Positions 59,702 to 64,000 of a stretch of 64,000 nt of DNA are shown here, piece by piece (within the stretch, counting starts at the first letter, position 1; each line of letters starts with the position of its first letter). This DNA is from Marinobacter sp050379415 (GTDB lineage: Bacteria; Pseudomonadota; Gammaproteobacteria; Pseudomonadales; Oleiphilaceae). The notes below the pieces were generated by a model. It saw nothing but the letters and a program-made list of their open reading frames with translations, had not been told where the DNA came from and ran no database searches. The stretch covers positions 1 through 64,000 of the forward strand of contig NZ_JBNRLS010000001.1 in assembly GCF_050379415.1 (NCBI RefSeq). The letters run 5' to 3'. A program made the translations under genes and the position numbers.

Positions 59702-61543
59702 TCAGAAGGAGTACGAAACGCTCGCGCTCACAAAATCTCGGTCAGTCAACTCGTTATACGGCTTCCCGCCGAAAAAGTTTGTGTAACCGATATTACCGGT
59801 AATCCTGTTCTGGTACACCGCCTGCAGGGACAGGCCGATTGCCTTGCTACCCTCGTTGAAGGCGCCACCCGGCTGCGGGCTGTAGCCCTGAACGTCGTGG
59901 CTCCAGGCCAGCTGCGGCGACAGGTTGATACCGGCGATCGCGTTCGGGTAATCCCACACGAAACGGGCGCGGTAGCCCCAGGAGAAATCGGTGGTGAAGC
60001 CGTCGGTGGTGCAGTAGTTGTCGTTGAGGTTCAGCGCTTCACAACCACCACTCGGTCTGGTGCCAATACCAAACGTGCCGGAGCGGCCGAATTGTGCCTC
60101 GTCATAGTCTGGAAGATCGTGCACGTAGGTTGCACCAAACTCCGTAATAAACGACAGACGACTGGCGCCCATGACCTGATCGAAGAATTTGATCAGAGTG
60201 AACTGAGCCTGGGAGACGTTGAATCGATCCCAACCACGAACGTCAGTTCCGGAGAGGTCCGCACCACCTGACTCTTCGAGGCGCTGCTGCTCAAGCAGGC
60301 TCACGGGGTTGCCATCAGCATCATCGAGCTGCAAACCGCCATAGATCAGCTCGAAAGCGTTCCACTGCAGCGGCATGTTCTCACGGAAGCTGTATTCAGC
60401 GCCAAGAGACCATCCACCCGGGGTGGTGGTGTTGATGCTAATGCCGTAGAGATCGATGTTCTCCGGGTACTCGATGTAGTAGGACGGGAAGCTCACACCG
60501 TTATCCGGGTCATTTACCACACCGCTGACATACGGCAGGCGGCTGTTGTACTTGATGTAGTAGAAACCCAGCTCAGAATCATTCAGGGCCGGCACGTACC
60601 AGCGCATGGCAATACCGAACTGGTCTTTTTCGTCGGCGTCCCGATCCCCTTCACGTGGGGCAATGAAGCCCTGGGCGTACGCCTGGGAGTCCGGCAGCTG
60701 GCCGGCGAGCAGTACCGGGCCACAACCATCGGGAGCAAAGTCGTTGGTGGAGAAGAAGGTACCACAGTCATCCGGACGGACCGGTTCCCAGTCAGTCTGG
60801 ACAAAGGTCTCCAGAGTGATGTTCTGGGTGATACCGGCGGAGGCGTAGAACATTTCCACCGGCAACAGGGCGTCTTTCAGTTCGGAACCAGGTGCCCGGA
60901 AAGCCGGTACGTCCACCGGGTTGATGGTGTTGATACCACCCTGGATGAAGGTACTCTCACCCCAGCTGACCACCTGCTTACCATAACGCAGGCTGACGGG
61001 GACATTGCCGAAATACCAGTCGGAGAAGACGTAGGCGTCAAGGAATTCACCGCCTGAGGCGTTATCCTTGGCTTCCGGGTTGAGTTCACGCTGCTGGCCG
61101 ACGTAATCCACGGCGCGGCTTTCGTCTTTGAGTTCGAAATCGTACCAGTAACGGCCACGGACAAAGCCACCGACGCGGGTCAGGGTGTCGCTGTCCACCG
61201 CGTAATCCAGGAACAGCTCACTGTTACCTTTGACAATCTTGGAGTAGGTGTCGCCGCTTTCGAAGTTCAGGTTGCCGTCGTCGTAGTTGTTGGTGGAAGC
61301 ACCGATGTTCTCCAGCTCTCCACCGGGCGCATACTCGGGACCAAGGTTACCCTGGGCGATCAGTCGCTTGTCCCGATCCTCGACCCGCCAACCTACACCA
61401 GCTGACAGCGTCGTATTGAACTGGGCTTCCACATCTCCCATGTAAAACGAGTAGGCGGAAGCCTGGCCGGCAGCACCGGCAGCAATCGCCACGGCCAGCG
61501 GTAGTTTGGTCCAACGCTGCCATTGATGAGTTTTTCTTGTCAT
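59702..61543 (-). CDS. DUF1302 family outer-membrane protein
   Basis: 613 residues from the ATG at 61543, which has GGAGTAG upstream; a GTG at 61597 would add 18 with no signal-like start. The signal peptide runs about 30 residues to AAGQASA. The barrel region starts YSFYMGDVEAQFNTTLSAGVGWR, the DUF1302 signature, and ends in a C-terminal aromatic strand (FVSASVSYSF). It is likely a hydrophobic-compound porin working with the DUF1329 partner downstream. REP-like copies lie in its upstream gap. Confidence 0.9.
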   Translation of the reverse strand: MTRKTHQWQRWTKLPLAVAIAAGAAGQASAYSFYMGDVEAQFNTTLSAGVGWRVEDRDKRLIAQGNLGPEYAPGGELENIGASTNNYDDGNLNFESGDTYSKIVKGNSELFLDYAVDSDTLTRVGGFVRGRYWYDFELKDESRAVDYVGQQRELNPEAKDNASGGEFLDAYVFSDWYFGNVPVSLRYGKQVVSWGESTFIQGGINTINPVDVPAFRAPGSELKDALLPVEMFYASAGITQNITLETFVQTDWEPVRPDDCGTFFSTNDFAPDGCGPVLLAGQLPDSQAYAQGFIAPREGDRDADEKDQFGIAMRWYVPALNDSELGFYYIKYNSRLPYVSGVVNDPDNGVSFPSYYIEYPENIDLYGISINTTTPGGWSLGAEYSFRENMPLQWNAFELIYGGLQLDDADGNPVSLLEQQRLEESGGADLSGTDVRGWDRFNVSQAQFTLIKFFDQVMGASRLSFITEFGATYVHDLPDYDEAQFGRSGTFGIGTRPSGGCEALNLNDNYCTTDGFTTDFSWGYRARFVWDYPNAIAGINLSPQLAWSHDVQGYSPQPGGAFNEGSKAIGLSLQAVYQNRITGNIGYTNFFGGKPYNELTDRDFVSASVSYSF

Positions 61544-61821
61544 TGGAAGGCTACTCCATTGTTGTTCTGAGTCGCTGCTCTGATTATTGGTGTTCACGAT
61601 GTATTGGAGGCTTCATGCACAGTGCTCGTGATGTTGGCACTATAGCTAACGCTGTTCGGGGCTTTGATCAGTCAAAAGTATGATTTTGCTATCACACCTC
61701 GCCGGCCGCCCGGTTACTTCGCACTGTGAATCACTATAGACAAGAAATTTGGTTGCAACCAATAAAAAAGCGGTCAGTAAACAACGGGTTTGGATGCCTG
61801 GCTTGGGTGGGAAGTGAAGAT

Positions 61822-61851
61822 GGGGTCAGAAGAAGGTTTTCTTCAGACCCC
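61822..61851 (+). repeat. REP-like palindrome, GAA subfamily
   Basis: Loop GGTT; A opposite A at position 7. First of five copies between DUF1302 and the thiolase gene. Confidence 0.93.
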
Positions 61852-61865
61852 GGAGTTCATGCACA

Positions 61866-61895
61866 GGGGTCTGATGAAGACTTTCATCTGACCCC
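61866..61895 (-). repeat. REP-like palindrome, GAT subfamily
   Basis: Loop GACT; T opposite T. 44 bases from the previous start. Confidence 0.93.
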
Positions 61896-61929
61896 GAGTT
61901 CAAGTCTGGCTCGGGTGGGAAGTGAAAAT

Positions 61930-61959
61930 GGGGTCAGAAGAACGAGTTCTTCAGACCCC
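61930..61959 (+). repeat. REP-like palindrome, GAA subfamily
   Basis: Loop CGAG; A opposite A. 64 bases from the previous start. Confidence 0.93.
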
Positions 61960-61972
61960 TGAGTTCGGCACT

Positions 61973-62002
61973 GGGGTCTGATGAAGACCTTCATCTGACC
62001 CC
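61973..62002 (-). repeat. REP-like palindrome, GAT subfamily
   Basis: Loop GACC; T opposite T. 43 bases from the previous start. Confidence 0.93.
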
Positions 62003-62038
62003 GAGTTAAAGGGCTAGCTCCCCAGTAGAAGCAAAGAA

Positions 62039-62068
62039 GGGGTCAGAAGAAAGCGTTCTTCAGACCCC
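62039..62068 (+). repeat. REP-like palindrome, GAA subfamily
   Basis: Loop AGCG; A opposite A. It ends 10 bases before the thiolase stop codon. Confidence 0.93.
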
Positions 62069-62078
62069 GGAGTTGGCT

Positions 62079-63263
62079 TTACAGCATTTCGATGGCCATG
62101 GCGGTGGCTTCGCCGCCGCCGATGCACAGGGCGGCAATACCTTTCTTCTTGCCATAGTGCTTCAGCGAGTGCATCAGGGTGACCAGCAGGCGGGAGCCGG
62201 TGGAGCCGACGGGGTGGCCCTGGGCGCAGGCGCCGCCGTGGATGTTGACCTTTTCCGGGTCCAGGCCCAGCTCCTTGATCGGCATCATGGCGACCATGGC
62301 GAAGGCTTCGTTGATCTCGAACAGATCCACGTCTTCCTTGTTCCAGCCGGTCTTGGCGAACAGGGTTTCGATGGCGCCCACCGGGGCGCAGGTGAATTCG
62401 GACGGGTGCTGGGACTGGGTGCTGTGGGCAACAATCCGGGCCATGGGCTTGAGGCCGCGCTTCTCCGCCTCGGATTCGCGCATCAGCAGCAGCGCGGAGG
62501 CGCCGTCGGAGATGGAGGAGGAGTTGGCCGCGGTTACGGTGCCGTCCTTCTTGAACGCCGGACGCAGGCTCGGGATCTTGTCGATGTTGGCGTTGTGGGG
62601 CTGTTCGTCATCCTCGACGACTACCTCACCCTTGCGGGTCTTGACGGTCACCGGGATGATTTCCTCTTTCAGCAGGCCTGCTTCGATGGCTTTCTTCGCG
62701 CGGGTCAGGGATTGGATGGCGTACTCATCCATCTCCTCGCGGGTGTAACCTTTCTTGTCGGCCATATCCTGGGCGAAGGCACCCATCAGTCGACCGGTCT
62801 CGGCGTCTTCCAGACCGTCCAGGAACATGTGATCCTGCGGCGCCTGGCCGGGGCCCATGCGGTAGCCTTTGCGGGCACCCAGGAGCACGTAGGGCGCGTT
62901 TGACATGCTCTCCATGCCGCCGGCAACCATGATGTCGTTGCTGCCAGCCTTGATCAGGTCATGGGCGAACATCGCGGCTTTCATGCCGGAGCCGCACAGC
63001 TTGTTGATGGTGGTGGCACCGGTGTTATCCGGCAGACCAGCCTGACGCATGGCCTGACGGGCCGGGCCCTGTTTGAGGCCGGCGGGCAGGACGTTGCCCA
63101 TGATCACTTCCTGGACGTCCGCGGGCTGCAGGCCGGCGCGTTTGACGGCCTCGGCGATGGTGAGGGCGCCGAGTTCGGGGGCGGAGACGTCCGCCAGGCT
63201 GCCCATGAAGCCGCCCATGGGGGTGCGGACGCCGCTTACGATGACTACGTTGTCGTTGCTCAT
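62079..63263 (-). CDS. Acetyl-CoA C-acyltransferase (thiolase)
   Basis: A 394-residue protein of thiolase length. Acyl-accepting Cys90 is in NKLCGSGMKA; the C-terminal NGGACAQGHPVGSTGSR-like segment (GGACAQGHPVGSTGSR) and CIGGGEATAMAIEML complete the active site. It forms or cleaves 3-ketoacyl-CoA, in beta-oxidation or acetoacetyl-CoA synthesis. Stand-alone between two palindrome clusters. AtoB-like acetyl-CoA specificity seems more likely than FadA, from length and N-terminus, but is not certain. Confidence 0.92.
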   Translation of the reverse strand: MSNDNVVIVSGVRTPMGGFMGSLADVSAPELGALTIAEAVKRAGLQPADVQEVIMGNVLPAGLKQGPARQAMRQAGLPDNTGATTINKLCGSGMKAAMFAHDLIKAGSNDIMVAGGMESMSNAPYVLLGARKGYRMGPGQAPQDHMFLDGLEDAETGRLMGAFAQDMADKKGYTREEMDEYAIQSLTRAKKAIEAGLLKEEIIPVTVKTRKGEVVVEDDEQPHNANIDKIPSLRPAFKKDGTVTAANSSSISDGASALLLMRESEAEKRGLKPMARIVAHSTQSQHPSEFTCAPVGAIETLFAKTGWNKEDVDLFEINEAFAMVAMMPIKELGLDPEKVNIHGGACAQGHPVGSTGSRLLVTLMHSLKHYGKKKGIAALCIGGGEATAMAIEML

Positions 63264-63293
63264 TGGTGTTGGACCTCTCGGTTTGTTTGCGTT

Positions 63294-63323
63294 GGGGTCT
63301 GATGAAAGCCTTCATCTGACCCC
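63294..63323 (-). repeat. REP-like palindrome, GAT subfamily
   Basis: Loop AGCC; T opposite T; followed by a T-run on the plus strand. First of six copies between the thiolase and zapE. Confidence 0.92.
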
Positions 63324-63360
63324 TTTTTTAGTTTTTTTGACCTTGGGGTTGATTGAACAT

Positions 63361-63390
63361 GGGGTCAGATGAAGGTTTTCATCAGACCCC
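63361..63390 (+). repeat. REP-like palindrome, GAT subfamily
   Basis: Loop GGTT; A opposite A. Same subfamily as its left neighbour, a break in the alternation. Confidence 0.92.
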
Positions 63391-63408
63391 TTGGCTAGGT
63401 TCTAACAT

Positions 63409-63439
63409 GGGGTCGGAAGAACGAAGTTCTTCAGACCCC
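63409..63439 (+). repeat. REP-like palindrome, GAA subfamily
   Basis: Left arm GGGGTCGGAAGAA, 5-base loop; G opposite A at position 7. Confidence 0.9.
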
Positions 63440-63477
63440 TGAGCTTGTGTCTTGCCCCTTGGTTTGGGGCTGAAAGT

Positions 63478-63507
63478 GGGGTCTGAAGAAAGCTTTCTTC
63501 TGACCCC
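63478..63507 (-). repeat. REP-like palindrome, GAA subfamily
   Basis: Loop AGCT; T opposite T at position 7. Confidence 0.92.
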
Positions 63508-63543
63508 GTGTTCGAGGTTTGGCTTGGAGTCAGGTTCCAAGAT

Positions 63544-63573
63544 GGGGTCAGATGAACGAGTTCATCAGACCCC
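63544..63573 (+). repeat. REP-like palindrome, GAT subfamily
   Basis: Loop CGAG; A opposite A. Confidence 0.92.
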
Positions 63574-63580
63574 TGAGTTA

Positions 63581-63604
63581 AGAAGAATGAATTCTTCAGA
63601 CCCC
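63581..63604 (+). repeat. REP-like palindrome, GAA subfamily, left arm truncated
   Basis: Core AGAAGAATGAATTC and the full right arm TTCTTCAGACCCC remain; the outer left arm is lost. It has the same TGAA loop as the copy at 46863. Confidence 0.75.
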
Positions 63605-63613
63605 TGGGTCACG

Positions 63614-64000
63614 TCAGGGCTTGTGTGGTGCCTCCAGGTATTCGTGGGACTGCATTTCCAGCAGGCGGGATTCGGTGCGTTCGAATTCGAAGCCGAGGCG
63701 GCCGCCGGCGTAGAGTTCGGTGATGGGGGCTGCCGCGGAGATGATGACTTTGACGTTGCGGTCGTAGAATTCGTCGATCATGTTGATGAACCGGCGGGCC
63801 TGGTCGTCTTTGTCGCCGCCGAGCACGGGCACGTTGCTGATGATGATGGCGTGGAACTGGCGGGCCATTTCGATGTAGTCGTTCTGGGAGCGCGGGCCGT
63901 CGCAGACGTCGACGAAGTCGAACCACACCACGTCGTCGGCGTGGGCCTGGGCCGGGATCTTGCGGCCGTTGATTTCCATGGTTTTGCTGTGCTTCGCAGC
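63614..64000 (-). CDS. zapE: Cell division ATPase ZapE (AFG1-like), C-terminal part
   Basis: The 3' 128 codons of a gene that begins beyond the right edge. MEINGRKIPAQAHADDVVWFDF, then VCDGPRSQNDYIEMARQFHAI, FINMIDEFYDRNVKVIISA and the ELYAGGRLGFEFERTESRLLEM segment are the C-terminal half of the AFG1/ZapE ATPase. ZapE acts on the Z-ring under stress. The Walker motifs lie outside the window. The gene ends 10 bases after the truncated palindrome. Confidence 0.92.
   Translation of the reverse strand, partial: AAKHSKTMEINGRKIPAQAHADDVVWFDFVDVCDGPRSQNDYIEMARQFHAIIISNVPVLGGDKDDQARRFINMIDEFYDRNVKVIISAAAPITELYAGGRLGFEFERTESRLLEMQSHEYLEAPHKP

Larger units (their letters stand above)
61801..62013. 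repeat. 108-bp tandem duplication containing paired palindromes
   Basis: A unit of about 108 bases is repeated (61801-61908, 61909 to about 62013). Each unit begins GCTTGGGTGGGAAGTGAA or its near copy, then a GAA-type and a GAT-type palindrome in opposite directions. The copies differ at scattered bases, mostly in loops. Confidence 0.8.

Noticed and set aside
61726..61962. 78-codon plus-strand frame through palindromes
   Set aside because: Its protein is mostly repeated translations of the palindrome and its flank (GSEDGVRR, SDP), so it is a by-product of the repeat.
63294..63330. Palindrome followed by a T-run as a terminator
   Set aside because: The T-run serves plus-strand transcription, but both neighbouring genes are on the minus strand.

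Overview
The window looks like a chromosomal segment of a marine gammaproteobacterium, most likely Marinobacter or a close relative. The basis is the gene content and order (pilA divergent from pilBCD-coaE, trmO, a BarA-like hybrid kinase, yacG, yfaZ, a MalT-type regulator with a DUF1329/DUF1302 pair, a thiolase, zapE) and a dense family of short palindromes. This placement comes from recognising protein families, not from a database search.

Region 1 (1-31.6 kb, nearly all minus strand) is a large surface-polysaccharide locus. Read in the direction of transcription it starts at rmlB and rmlA. It continues through a 4-amino-sugar transaminase, a WbqC-like protein, two sulfotransferases, a flippase and a GT2 enzyme. 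Next comes a complete legionaminic-acid-type nonulosonate pathway: legB, legC, legH, legI, legG, a ptmE-like GDP-sugar pyrophosphorylase and a neuA/legF-like CMP transferase. After that lie another glycosyltransferase, another sulfotransferase, cysQ, rfaH, and an export module (yjbH/gfcD-like, lipoprotein, wza, wzb, wzc). The last genes are a second flippase, a sulfotransferase and two glycosyltransferases. Two exact copies of the RfaH recruitment element ops lie at the heads of the rmlB and yjbH operons, and rfaH itself sits between them. The picture is an RfaH-controlled, sulfated, nonulosonate-containing extracellular polysaccharide. CysQ is well placed to clear the PAP released by the sulfotransferases. 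A truncated wecA fragment closes the locus.

Region 2 (31.7-40.7 kb) holds a beta-CASP metallo-hydrolase with a coupled sulfotransferase, an ArnD-like deacetylase, a GT4 enzyme, a WecB-like epimerase, and a coupled pair (polyprenyl-phosphate-sugar synthase plus GT-C membrane glycosyltransferase) directly downstream of pilA. That pair is a candidate pilin glycosylation cassette. pilA has a well-formed sigma-54 promoter.

Region 3 (41-64 kb) is G+C-richer core genome: pilB, pilC, pilD, coaE, an outer-membrane barrel candidate, trmO, a hybrid histidine kinase, yacG, yfaZ, a large lipoprotein, a Bax-like glucosaminidase, an acyltransferase, a LuxR/MalT-type regulator with DUF1329 and DUF1302 genes, a thiolase and the 3' end of zapE.

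Across the window I count about 34 copies (30 with both arms) of a roughly 30-bp REP-like palindrome. It comes in two subfamilies that alternate within clusters. Most copies keep one unpaired position in the stem, which gives each copy a direction. Some copies supply stop codons, start codons or N-terminal codons to neighbouring genes (pilD, the wecA fragment, coaE, possibly trmO). No RAYT transposase gene, tRNA, rRNA, CRISPR array or insertion sequence was seen.
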